From contig JANDJZ010000320.1 in the NCBI GenBank assembly GCA_027943245.1, positions 1 through 50,613 of the forward strand: DNA of 50,613 bases. Reading direction: 5' to 3'. This document shows, piece after piece, positions 18,496 to 27,775 of the stretch (positions are counted from its first letter, which is position 1; each line of letters opens with the position of its first letter). The notes beneath the pieces were generated by a model. The model searched no databases. It had not been told where the DNA came from and saw only the letters and a list, made by a program, of their open reading frames with translations. The stretch is from Acanthamoeba sp. SK_2022b (lineage: Eukaryota > Discosea > Longamoebia > Acanthamoebidae). Made by a program: the position numbers and the translations under genes.

Positions 18496-20275
18496 TGGCT
18501 CACGCTTCCATTACAAATAAAATTAAACTATTTAATCAAACATGTTGTTCATCGACTGCTCATATGCCCAACGCAACGCCCTGGTCGAGCATCGGGAGAA
18601 GGTGATTGTCATCAGTCTGCCCGGACCGGTCATGGCGGCCTTGGAAACTCCGGGCCGGAAGGAAAGCTGTCAGAACTGAAACCACAAGCGGAGCGGGGCG
18701 GGGAGGAGTACAAGAGGCGCGACAGAGGAACAGGAAAAATTGTCTTTGTTAAACCTTAGACTGCAACATCAGTATATATTACTGCTAATGGGCCATGACG
18801 ATACGCCACTCGTCTCCAGACGTTCATCGCACAATTCGTGTCTCCGTCTGTCCGTCGCTCCTTGGACCTCTTGCTGTGTGAGGTGTTGCGGTCTGACGGC
18901 CAATGCGCCCGCAGCTTGCGGTTCTCGTTGTGTCGCGCGCGGCAGGCATGGCTTGTGTGCTGTCTGACTGTTGGCACAGATAGCTGAGCCCATTCTCTCT
19001 TCTCTCCTTCTCTCTCATCAGTTACAAGAAATTTGGCAAGAAAATCTGAGAAACTAAATAACCAAAAAACGAATCGACCTGAAAAAGTCATTGCCACACT
19101 AAAACCACCACATGTTTTATTTATGAGAGGGGGGAAAGATGATTCATTTTCTAAGTGTTGTGGCAGGCATACAGAAGTTATCATCTTGATGTTCTAACAC
19201 ACTTTACATTGTATGGCAGAGCTGTGGGCCACCACCTTTTGTCAAGGTTTCTGGTTATGTGTAGAAGACCCAAGCTTTTGCAGGAACCAGAGGTGGTATA
19301 TCATGTTGACAAAATTGGTGTCTTCAGTCTCAAGGACAAGAGCAAGGTGATGGTCATGATGTATGAATGAGAGCAAGAGTTTGTTGAGGTATACAATAAC
19401 CTTGACTGGGCATCTACAACAACCAAGCTGACAAAACCCACTGTTGATAATGGAGCCTTTCTTAGTTGTTGTCATATGTGGTGAAGGTAGTGTGCTTATG
19501 TCCCAAATCACTCATGATCTTGTATTCTAGAATACAATTAATCTCTGTTTGTCATACCAGACCTACACAACAAGATCATGGACATGATGATCATTCTTGA
19601 GAAGACAAGCTGGGACAAGGTCACCCAACTGATTGGCCAGGAGCACTTGGAGGACTTAGTACAGCAATGGGTTGGCCTGTTTCTCAAGATCTGGCTGGGC
19701 AAGAAAGATCTACCTCCAAACTTCAAGGAGCATGTGCTTTCAATTTCCACCATGCAGAGTGTCCACTCCATCAAGTACTGCAACAAAGCTGACCACTTTG
19801 TTATTGTGCTTTTGTCCATGCATCCAGCATGTGGAATAGCCCTCCCCAACAGTGACTGTGTCTGCACCCACCAGTGCTACAACAACATCACTACGTCCTT
19901 CTCTTCCTAAACAGCCACCTCTTAATGTCAACTTTTCCTCTCCATCATTCAGCTTTCTTCATTCCAGAATACACGTTCATCTTCCACTTGTTGCATCCTT
20001 ACCTTTATTTTTAATACCTTTCTGTTGTCTCCTTTTTTGTTTTAGTCACAACTGTCTGAACTTTTCCTCTGCGTTTTGTAGTATCAGCTAACCCACCCTT
20101 TTGTGCATCAACGTGGTGCGCAGAGCCATTTTCGTGCAAGGATTTATTAACACTTAGTTGGTTTTTGTGTTGACTGTTCTCTTAATAAATCTACCACCAC
20201 AAAAGCCATGTGTGAACAACTACGTCTCTTGCCACCACAGGAATTTCCAGGGGCCATATGCTTGGCTGCATATTA
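18496..20275. other. Gene-poor AT-richer stretch
   Basis: No complete gene is recognisable. 18496-18780 is probably the 3' end of the carrier transcript plus spacer. From about 19100 the base composition drops in GC. Two plus-strand pieces look coding-like without a family I know: 19155-19370, continuing beyond a stop as EQEFVEVYNNLDWA, and 19578-19910 (110 codons, Met at 19578). Stops separate them, so they are more likely remnants than exons. Confidence 0.4.
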
Positions 20276-20282
20276 GACAAGT

Positions 20283-20817
20283 TGATGGCAAGTTGGACAG
20301 TGTGCTTGATGGTGAGCAGGATGGAGAACTCAATGGCAAGTTAGGTGAGTTGGAAGGTGTCATCAACAGTGAGCTGGACAGCAAGTAAAGGAGTACTGGA
20401 TGGTGATGTCAAAGGCGAGTTAAAGGGTGTGCTTGACAGCAAGTTAGATTGTGCCAGGGTGAGTTTGACAGTGTGGTAGATGGCGAGTTGGATGGCATAC
20501 TTGACAGCAAGTTGGACAGCGTTGTTGACAGAGAGTTAGACAGCATCATTGAGGGCAAATTGGATGGCATCTTGGATGGTGAGTTAGAGGGCGTGCTTGG
20601 CAGTGAGTTAGATGGTGTGCTTGAGGGCGAGTCTGAGGGGCTACCCAAGGGTGAGTTGGGTGAGGTTGTTGATGGAGGGGTGGATGGCGTGCTCAACAGA
20701 GAGGAGGACAGTGTGCTCCATGGCGTGATGGAGGCCGTCATGGAGGGTGAGCTCAAGGGCATGTTTGATGGCATGCTCAACAGCAAGTGGGATGGTGTGC
20801 TCAACAGTGAGTTGTGT
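20283..20817 (+). repeat. 24-base minisatellite encoding degenerate octapeptides
   Basis: About twenty degenerate 24-base units, typified by GGTGAGTTGGATGGCGTGCTTGAC, run in one direction. Translated, each unit is an octapeptide close to [GS]-[EK]-L-[DE]-[GS]-[VI]-[LV]-[DEN]. Because 24 is divisible by three, the frame from 20449 to 21081 stays open for 210 codons, and the opposite strand is open too (20957-20409, Ser/Pro/Thr-rich). The plus frame is broken near 20386 by a stop. Beyond 20830 the frame leaves the repeat with no known domain. I cannot tell a gene for an acidic repeat protein from a noncoding minisatellite. Confidence 0.7.
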
Positions 20818-20829
20818 CTTCTGGCAGAG

Positions 20830-21600
20830 GAGCAGCACCCTGTGGGTGAGGACCTCTGGTGCAGCATAGTTGAGCATGCTGCATGCTGTGTGGAGCACCT
20901 TGTGCCACCTGCTCCCCTCACACAGCTGCACACATGCACACACATGCACATGCACATGGTTCATTACTTTTTTTTTTTTGGATATTATTATTATCATTTG
21001 CCAGTGACAAGCACTGTAAAGCCACATCTCCCTGCAAAGGACCAGGAAGAGGCTGGCGCACATGAAGCTTCATCACTGTGACCTTGCACCACATCATGGC
21101 AGCCAGACCAGGTCACCCACTGCCAGGGACAGGACCTTGACAGCCATGGCCCACCCATGCTCCAGGTCCACCATGTACCACAAGTGAGAGTGTGCCACCA
21201 GTGACAGTGAGCTTGCCCATGCCCAGCAAGTCTAAGGCAAAGGCCATATTGATTTGACCAGCCAAGATGTTCTCCAGCCACCAGTACCAGACAGCCTTGT
21301 GCATGGACAGAATGATCTCCAGTTGCTTCTCCCTGATGGCCTACAAATAACAAATGAAATGAGTTTTAAACAACAAATAAAAAAGTGCAGCTGGACAAAG
21401 AAGGCAAACCTTGATGGACCCCACAGCACCAAAGGTTCCTGTTAGTCCAGAAGTGGTAACATGAACAAGAAATAGAGTTTAATCAAGTATTGCCTACACT
21501 GTTCAGTGCCAGATGATTGGAGAGCTTGTTGGAAAGTCGTCAGTGTGACATTGTGACCTTGAGTCATGTGTCTGACCGGCAAAAAGCCAGTCCTGCGATG
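20830..21600. other. Unassigned stretch beside the minisatellite
   Basis: The 210-codon plus frame ends at 21081. On the minus strand, 21304-21113 has a coding-like piece (MHKAVWYWWLENILAGQINM...), preceded in frame by EKQLEIIL, which matches nothing I know. A poly-T tract lies at about 20968-20979. Similarity to copy A of the secreted-protein duplication begins near 21590. Confidence 0.3.
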
Positions 21601-21601
21601 T

Positions 21602-22126
21602 TCAATAGGGGCGAGTGTACTTGCTCCAGCCGCCATTGTACGCCAAGCAGGGGGGCACAGCAGACCTGGGGAACCAGGTAATCTTCATGAAGCCAGCATC
21701 GACCACATCTAACACAACGTTGGTCTGGCCCACATACTGGAGGTAAGTCCAACGCCACAAGCATGAACGTGTTTAATTGAGCGGGCCTCGTACCCAGGAG
21801 CAGAACACGGTGGGGTTGTTGAGCTGCGTCAGAACGCCCTCTCCAAAGCCATAGCCGCCATAAAGGGTGATGTTAAGGTTGTAGGGCACGCTAGGAATCT
21901 TGGTCGAGACGCCAAGCAGCACGTTGCCCTGCTGCACGAACTTTACAGAGCGGCTCTTGCTATCGCTATTGCTGATGGTTGACCACTCTCCAGAGAGGTC
22001 GACGGCCATGTTGGACTCAAGCAGGCGCACCGCAGAGTGTTCAGGGCCCGAGACCAGAGCAGAAGCACTGGTCACGACAAAGCAGGACACGAAGCACAAA
22101 AGGGCAGCGAACAGCCAAGACCTCAT
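21602..22126 (-). CDS. Small secreted protein, copy A of an inverted pair
   Basis: Two exons, 22126-21794 and 21736-21602, with an intron of 57 bases and phase 0, give 155 residues. The N-terminus is a clear signal peptide (MRSWLFAALLCFVSCFVVTS, cleavage probably near residue 22-24). The mature part begins near SGPEHSAVRLLES and contains DLSGEWSTIS and a C-terminal segment KITWFPRSAVPPCLAYNGGW. I do not recognise the family; the DLSGEW and ITLYGG stretches suggest a small beta-rich fold (lipocalin-like proteins often start with a G-x-W), but this is guesswork. It is divergent from the CENATAC gene, with start codons 160 bases apart, and has a near-identical broken copy at 24404-24927 on the other strand. 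Confidence 0.72.
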
Positions 22127-22286
22127 TGTTGTTGAGATGGTGGTGGTAGAGGGATGAGCAAGGGTAGAGCGCAAGTTTTTGAGCTACCACCCCGACACTC
22201 CGCTTGGTTGGAGAAAAGAAAGAAGACGTATCCGAGGTGACCACCTACCCTTCTTAGACGGCCCACGGTGTAATTTGCCCCTTGTA
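22127..22286. promoter_or_regulatory. Compact bidirectional promoter, copy A / CENATAC
   Basis: The 160 bases between divergent start codons hold a GGAGAAAAGAA block at 22208-22218, an AGGTGACCACCTACCC block near 22236-22251 and a leader rich in CTACCACC repeats (minus sense) next to the copy A Met. The first two blocks recur, rearranged, upstream of the broken copy B at 24222-24403, which marks them as part of the duplicated unit. Confidence 0.5.
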
Positions 22287-23675
22287 ATGTTCGCCTTCTG
22301 CCCTTCCTGCCGGATCAATCACAAGGATGGACCAAAGCACATCTACAAAGCCAAACATAAGCAAAGACTGCAGACGATTATGGAGAAGGCGGCCACCAAG
22401 CTTACCGCTCTACGCGTGCGGCACCATCTGGAATCACCCGCCCTTCGACCTCAATCAAGGCACAAGGAAGTAGAAAAAAGCTACTGGTGCTGGTTTTGTG
22501 AGATAGAGATAGATAACTCGTCGAATCAATTCTATTGGTATCGCTCCCTGCAAGCCATCACATATTATGTCAATCGATTTAACACCAGTTGTGGTCCAGC
22601 GAGGCCGTGTTGCGCCACCTGTCGACGCGGGAGCACCACGAAGCGGTGCACGCCTTCTGGAAGGCCACTGCCGCGCCAGCGAGGGAGAAGGACCAGTTCC
22701 TTCTCTCACTCACCGAGTGGGAACAGGCACGTTGGCGCTTTCCCTTTCCTTGGCCTTTCGTCGCATGATGCGCCCCCTGTAGTGCGTGCACGCAACTTAC
22801 CTGTCCGCAGTTTGAGAAGGCGTGCGCAAAGGCAGCCCAGCGCAGCGCCGAAGAAGACGAACGTCGGCGCCAGGCAGAAGAAGAGCATATCCATTCCTTA
22901 CTTTCCAAACACCTCTCCTCCCCTTCTCCTTTCCCTCTCCCCTACTCTCCCTCTCCATCTTCACTCCCCTTTCCCGTCGTGTTTCCTTCATCACGTTGTA
23001 CTCCCAGCCCTCCCGCACACTCCAGCGGTGGCGTGAGCGTTCGCAGGCAAACGTCAATCGCTTATGGCCAGAGTACGCCAACTGCTGCTACTGCTCCATC
23101 GCTATGCGCCCTTCCTCTTGTCAGCTGCAGTGCAGGTCTAACGCACACGCATGCGGTCTACGCAGACTTGACGGCGATTGCTGTGCCGAAGCTGCTCGAA
23201 GGCGAGGGCAATATTCATACAGGCGCCAGGCCCCCGTGGCTCCTCGACGCCTCGACCTCGACCACCACTGACTCCTCGCGCCTCTCCGAGCTCACACCCC
23301 TGTCGCCCAAGGAGGAGCTGCGACGGACGACCGACGAGCTTAGAGCCAAGAAGGAAGCCGCGAAGAAGACCAAGAACCCCAACAGGGTCGGTGGCTGGTA
23401 CGTCGAATTGAAGAGGCAACGAGAGGCCCGCGGAGAGCACGGTATGTGTCTATGCATGGATCTTCTCGCCCCATGAGCGCCAATCAAGTGGCAAGCATCA
23501 TCTCATCATTTTTTGAATGAACACAGCAGACAGCGAGTGGCTGCCCTCTTTTGGCGGTGTGTGGAACGAGGGCCCGCGAAGCATGCACGCGCGTAAACAC
23601 CGGGCACACGACGCCTCCGGTCGGCCTGCCAGACGAGCCCCACGATTTCCTGACACTGCCGCCAGCGATGATTGA
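22287..23675 (+). CDS. CENATAC: CENATAC (CCDC84) homologue, minor-spliceosome factor
   Basis: Homologue of human CENATAC/CCDC84, a component of the U12 minor spliceosome reported to promote splicing of AT-AC introns. Exons 22287-22537, 22600-22726, 22811-23441 and 23530-23675 fit in phase and give 384 residues (human protein about 330). The N-terminal CPSCRINHKDGPKHIYKAKH is a zinc-finger-like Cys-x2-Cys...His...His unit; a second Cys-His unit follows (YWCWFCEIEI ... VLRHLSTREHHEAV). The long middle is low complexity (Pro/Ser/Thr). Two conserved tail motifs are present: EGEGNIHTGARPPWLL, and EWLPSFGGVWNEGPR near the end. The second intron begins with GC, not GT: the frame WEQ|FEK matches the family only with that border. 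The final 40 residues look unconserved. Confidence 0.82.
22727..22810 (+). other. GC-AG intron in the CENATAC homologue
   Basis: The exon ends GAACAG and the intron starts GCACGT, ending in CCGCAG before TTTGAG. Joining these keeps the reading frame and the family-like helix EWEQFEKACAKAAQRSAEEDER. No GT nearby gives the same continuity: reading on past GAACAG loses family similarity and meets a stop after about 17 codons. Confidence 0.65.
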
Positions 23676-24221
23676 CCATCACAAGACCCGGTTATTTTGT
23701 CGATTAGATTTCTCCTTTGTTAGAACAAGGTTTACTGTGTGGTGTGGGTTGGGAGTGAGTATGTGACTTGCGACCTAGTGGTGGTTGGGCCGTCCTTTTA
23801 TTGTGGTGCAAATTTTTTAAAGAATAAATTCAGTTTTTATTTCATGGAAACAACCTTTCTGCCGAGCTTTGGCTACTGTTTACCCGATTGGTCCACTGGA
23901 AAACGAATTTCGTTTCGCAAATACCTTTGCCCAAAAATTTTAATGCGCCGTTTTCCAGTGGGGCGTAATAGGCCCAGTTTTATCCCAGAAACTCAGGAAT
24001 CCTGAGTATCGTGCGCACGATACTCGAGATTCCAGTGTTTTCTGGGTAATAACCTGGCAAACCGCCCCATTAAGCGTGTTTGTTGGTTGGCCAACCGGCA
24101 AAACAGAACGGGGCCTTAATGTGGTCGTCGCAACGGAAGAACCAGTTGGTATCAGCCAACCAACAAACGCGGATGGCAGGAGGCCGAAACTGATCACAAG
24201 GAATCCTAAAATACAAATCGA
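23676..24221. repeat. Cluster of inverted repeats (foldback-like)
   Basis: Three nested or adjacent palindromes fill this spacer. One has 13-base perfect arms CCACTGGAAAACG (23893-23905) and its complement (23949-23961). The second has a perfect 22-base palindrome at 24004-24025 (GAGTATCGTGC and its complement), whose imperfect arms reach out to TGGGGCG at 23959-23965 and CGCCCCA at 24063-24069, all around one centre near 24014. The third has 17-base arms with one mismatch (24075-24091 and 24155-24171), the left arm overlapping the perfect palindrome GGTTGGCCAACC (24085-24096). No gene is seen. It may be a foldback or MITE-type element, or the scar of the neighbouring inverted duplication. 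Confidence 0.75.
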
Positions 24222-24403
24222 GTGGAGTGTCCCGGTGGGTGAACGTTCTTTCTTCCGAGGTGACCACCTACCCTTCTTAGACGTCCCACGGTGGGATCGT
24301 TATCGTTGCAGGTCTTCTTTCTTTTCTCCGCTTGGTTGGAGAAAAGAAGAAAAACTTGCGGTCTACCCTTGCTCATCCCTCTACCATCACCATCTCAACA
24401 ACA
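24222..24403 (+). promoter_or_regulatory. Rearranged promoter of copy B with a hairpin
   Basis: This holds a second copy of the block GAGGTGACCACCTACCC (near 24259-24275), in the same plus-strand direction as at 22236, although the copy B gene is inverted relative to copy A. Next comes a perfect hairpin with 11-base arms TTCTTTTCTCC (24319-24329) and GGAGAAAAGAA (24338-24348), loop GCTTGGTT. The leader ACTTGCGGTCTACCCTTGCTC to the Met is almost the same as in copy A. Confidence 0.55.
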
Positions 24404-24927
24404 ATGAGGTCTTGGCTGTTCGCTGCCCTTTTGTGCTTCGTGTCCTGCTTTGTCGTGACCAGTGCTTCTGCTCTGGTCTCGGGCCCTGAACACTCTGCGG
24501 TGCGCCTGCTTGAGTCCAACATGGCCGTCGACCTCTCTGGAGAGTGGTCAACCATCAGCAATAGCGATAGCAAGAGCCGCTCTGTAAAGTTCGTGCAGCA
24601 GGGCAACGTGCTGCTTGGCGTCTCGACCAAGAATCCTAGCGTGCCCTACAACCTACTTCCTTAACATCACTCTTTATGGCAGCCATGGCATTGGAGAGGG
24701 TGCTCTGTGGCAGCTCAACAACCCCACCGTGTTCTGCTCCTGGGTACGAGGCTCGCTCATTAAACATGTTCATGCTTGCTTACCCCCAGTATGTGGGCCA
24801 GACCAACGTTGTGTTAGATGTGGTCGATGCTGGCTTCATGAAGATTACCTGGTTCCCCAGGTCTGCTGTGCCCCCCTGCTCGGTGGCATACAATGGCGGC
24901 TGGAGCAAGTACACTCGCCCCTATTGA
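24404..24927 (+). pseudogene. Small secreted protein, copy B, frameshifted
   Basis: Near-identical inverted duplicate of 21602-22126. The first 83 or so codons, signal peptide included, differ from copy A by one residue (Ile to Asn near GVSTK). At about 24654-24660 a 7-base insertion relative to copy A shifts the frame and brings a stop within three codons (24662-24664). Beyond it the rest of exon 1, an intron of 46 bases (24744-24789) and exon 2 (24790-24927) are preserved, including the final GGWSKYTRPY and stop. Exon 2 has three extra bases. Unless the insertion is a sequencing error, only a truncated peptide can be made. An AATAAA lies at about 24966. Confidence 0.75.
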
Positions 24928-25783
24928 ACTTTGCAGGAAATTGCCTGGCCCAACAGGGAGGTTCAATAAACAAAATGTGGGCTGGAAACATTACAGCATC
25001 AGTGGGGCCGCTGATCTTCATCATTGAAAACTGTGCAAAGCAGTGTGTATAAACCCCCTTTTCTTGTGAGTGGTGTTAGTGGGACTTGGGTGAGATGAAA
25101 AAACCCAACATGGAATTAGTATTATTAGGAAGTTACAACTCCTTCAGCATCTTGCAACGATGTCAGTCTCATTTGCTGAGGTGAGACAAGTTATGTAAGG
25201 AATGGTGTATCAACTGTATGTGTTATTGCTGCTGTTTGTGTGCTGGACTTCAAGTCAAGAGGAGAAGGAGCTATGCCATCTGCATGTATGTGCAATGGAT
25301 ATGCAATGTTTTGTTGGAGAAGAAAGTAGCATGAGTAATAGGTGTGTGAGCATCATGTCTGCATATGCAATGGTAATGTTCAGCTGGCATGTATACATGT
25401 GGTGAAGGAGGTGCCTGAAACAGAGTGTTCAGAAACAAGTAACAATGACTCTTTTGACATTGTACACTTTTTATGATGGTATAAAAACCCTGTACAAGGC
25501 CAAGCTTTCTGTACACTTGGGTAAACAGTGTTGAAAATTTGATGTTTTGTACTTGACCAAATGTATTGGTCATAAATTGTTGGAACTTGATCTCTTCAAC
25601 CTGCAAAAATTTCATTTCAGTAGGTTCATGCAAATTGAAATGATAGCAAAATGTCTTGTTGTTTTTTCATGCAGTTCTTACACGTAAGAAAAAAAACCTC
25701 TCTGCTGTTTCTTTTCCAATTTCAGGCTTTGGTCAGCCAACCAGGCTCCGGTGAAAATTGTTGTTTCTTGTTTCTCTGCGGTC
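24928..25783. other. AT-richer spacer without a recognised gene
   Basis: Lower-GC spacer between copy B and the aminotransferase. Open frames are short and show no known motif. The last 130 bases, T-rich with stretches such as TTTTTTCATGCAG and TTTCCAATTTCAG, may be the 5' leader, possibly with a leader intron, of the gene starting at 25784. Nothing else supported. Confidence 0.4.
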
Positions 25784-27060
25784 ATGATGCGCTCCTCCCT
25801 TCGCCACGGCCTGCCGCAGCGCGCTGCTACCTTCACCACCTCTGCCATCCAGCTCAGGTACTACCTCGGCCGACAGGGTGTATAGTTTTTTTTTTTTTTT
25901 GGCTCGAATTTGACCGCGCCATTCGATTAATCTTGTCACCGGCGGAACTGTCGTGGTGGTTGATCTTATCAGATGGGAATGAGTTGATCCTGACATGCAT
26001 TTTTACCTCTTTTTATCCGAATGTAGCAGAAGGGGGCTCAATGTGGGGAGCGCCGCGGCGCTGAGCACGAAGGCGAATCGTCTGGAGCTGCCACCCACCG
26101 ATTTCAAGCCCATGCCCTACACGGGACCGAGCTTCGAGGAGGTCAAGGCTCTGCGCGCGCAGCACATGCCCTCGGCCATCTTCGCCTTCTACAAGAACCC
26201 TATCATGGTCGTCGAGGGCAAGATGCAGTACATGTGGGACGAGAAAGGCAGGCGCTACCTCGACCTCTTTGGTGGCATCGTCACCGTGAGCGTGGGCCAC
26301 TGCCATCCGCGCGTGACCGAGGCCGGTGTCGCCCAACTTAAGAAGCTGCAGCACTCCACCACCATCTACTACAATCCCGAGGTGGCCCTCTTCGCTAAGG
26401 AGCTCGCCGATCGCCTCCCCTCCCAGCTCAGCGTCGTCTACTTTGTCAACTCGGGCTCCGAGGCCAACGACCTCGCCATGCTCATGGCCCGCGCCTACAC
26501 CAACAACTTTGACTTTATCGCCCTCCGCAACGGCTACCACGGCATGAGCATGAACACCATGGGCCTCACTGCCCTCCACACCTGGAAGTACAACCAGCCC
26601 CAGGGCTTCGGCATCCACCACGCCCTCTGCCCCAACACCTACCGCGGCCCCTACGGACCTGACGAGCCCGACGTCGCCCAGAAGTATGCCAGCGACGTCG
26701 CCGACATCATCCGCTCCTCCACCTCTGGTAGTACCACCTACTGTGACGCACGCTCACGACACACGCATGTACAATACTTAAGGTGGTGGTTGCGATTGGT
26801 GCAGGTCGCGTGGCCGGTTGGATCTCGGAGACGATCCAGGGCGTGGGCGGCACCGTGGTGCTTCCCGACGGCTACCTCAAGGAGGTCTACAAGACCGTGC
26901 GCGGCGCCGGCGGCGTCTGCATTGCCGACGAGGTACAGACCGGCTTTGCCCGCCTGGGCTCCCACTACTGGGGCTTCCAGACCCAGAACGTCATTCCCGA
27001 CATCGGTACCCCCCCCCCAACCACCCTATTCCCTCTATTGCTCACTTGCCTCTGGTCCAA

Positions 27061-27098
<38 letters not shown>

Positions 27099-27594
27099 CA
27101 CCATGGCCAAGGGCATTGGTAATGGCGCGCCGCTCGCGGCGGTGGCCACCACGCCCGAGATCGCGGAGACGCTCAAGCAGCGCGTCCACTTCAACACCTA
27201 CGGCGGCAACCCGGTGTCGTGCGCCATGGGCCGCGCGGTGCTCAAGGTGGTCGACGAGGAGGGCATCCAGCACAAGGCGCTCTCCCACGGCGCCTACTTC
27301 CTCCGCGGGCTCAACGAGCTCAAGAGGCGGTACCCGATCATCGGCGAGGTGCGGGGCAAGGGTCTCATGCTGGGCGTGGAGCTGGTCAAGGACCCCTCGA
27401 CCAAGGAGCCGGCGACGGCCGAGACGGCCGATATCTTCGAGCGGGCCAAGGACATGGGCCTCCTCATCGGCAAGGGAGGCCTCTTTGGCAACGTGTTCCG
27501 CATCAAGCCCCCCATGTGCATCACCAAGCAGGACATCGACTTCTCGCTCGAGGTGCTCGACCAGGCTTTCAAGGACAGCGCCAAGGCCATGTAA
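25784..27594 (+). CDS. AGXT2: Alanine-glyoxylate aminotransferase 2-like, mitochondrial
   Basis: PLP-dependent class-III aminotransferase. The family transfers the amino group of alanine (and dimethylarginine or beta-aminoisobutyrate in animals) to glyoxylate or pyruvate. Exons 25784-25857, 26030-26727, 26805-27005 and 27098-27594 fit in phase, giving 489 residues. The first 35-45 residues ([20 protein letters not shown]...) are basic and hydroxylated, as expected for a mitochondrial presequence. Landmarks: [42 protein letters not shown], the cofactor Asp in [18 protein letters not shown], and the Schiff-base Lys in TMAKGIGNG. The last intron is largely a CA repeat running into its acceptor. 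It could also be a close class-III relative with another amino donor. Confidence 0.9.
27062..27097 (+). repeat. (CA)n tract forming the 3' splice site of AGXT2 intron 3
   Basis: Seventeen or so CA units end directly in CAG, which is the acceptor of the intron 27006-27097. The usual pyrimidine tract before the acceptor is thus replaced by the dinucleotide repeat. A C9 run lies just after the donor (27009-27017). Confidence 0.85.
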
Positions 27595-27775
27595 ACACCA
27601 GAACCCCCCCCCCCATCTCCTCCACTACACAAGTCGCTACTTCATTGAGTTCGCTGGGCCGTCTCTACACGAACAACAAAAAGAAACGTATGCATTGACA
27701 CACAGACGACACAGAGCACACGTTGTTGAGGGGGGGGGGAGCGGTGAAGGTTTGGGGGGGGGGGCATCGACGGCC

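Noticed and set aside
18128..18605. Continuation of the carrier frame through 18128-18197 without an intron
   Set aside because: Reading on loses the third carrier repeat; splicing at 18127/18198 restores YPIDVIKSRLQ.
20409..20957. Ser/Pro/Thr mucin-like protein on the minus strand
   Set aside because: It is the reverse of the 24-base minisatellite; both strands are open for arithmetic reasons, and hydrophobic-position conservation favours the plus strand.
23128..23157. A 30-base intron between GCAG|GTCTAACG and CTACGCAG
   Set aside because: Too short to splice, and the frame is open straight through it.
26013..26621. Minus frame of 202 codons
   Set aside because: Antisense shadow of the aminotransferase exon, caused by GC-rich third positions.
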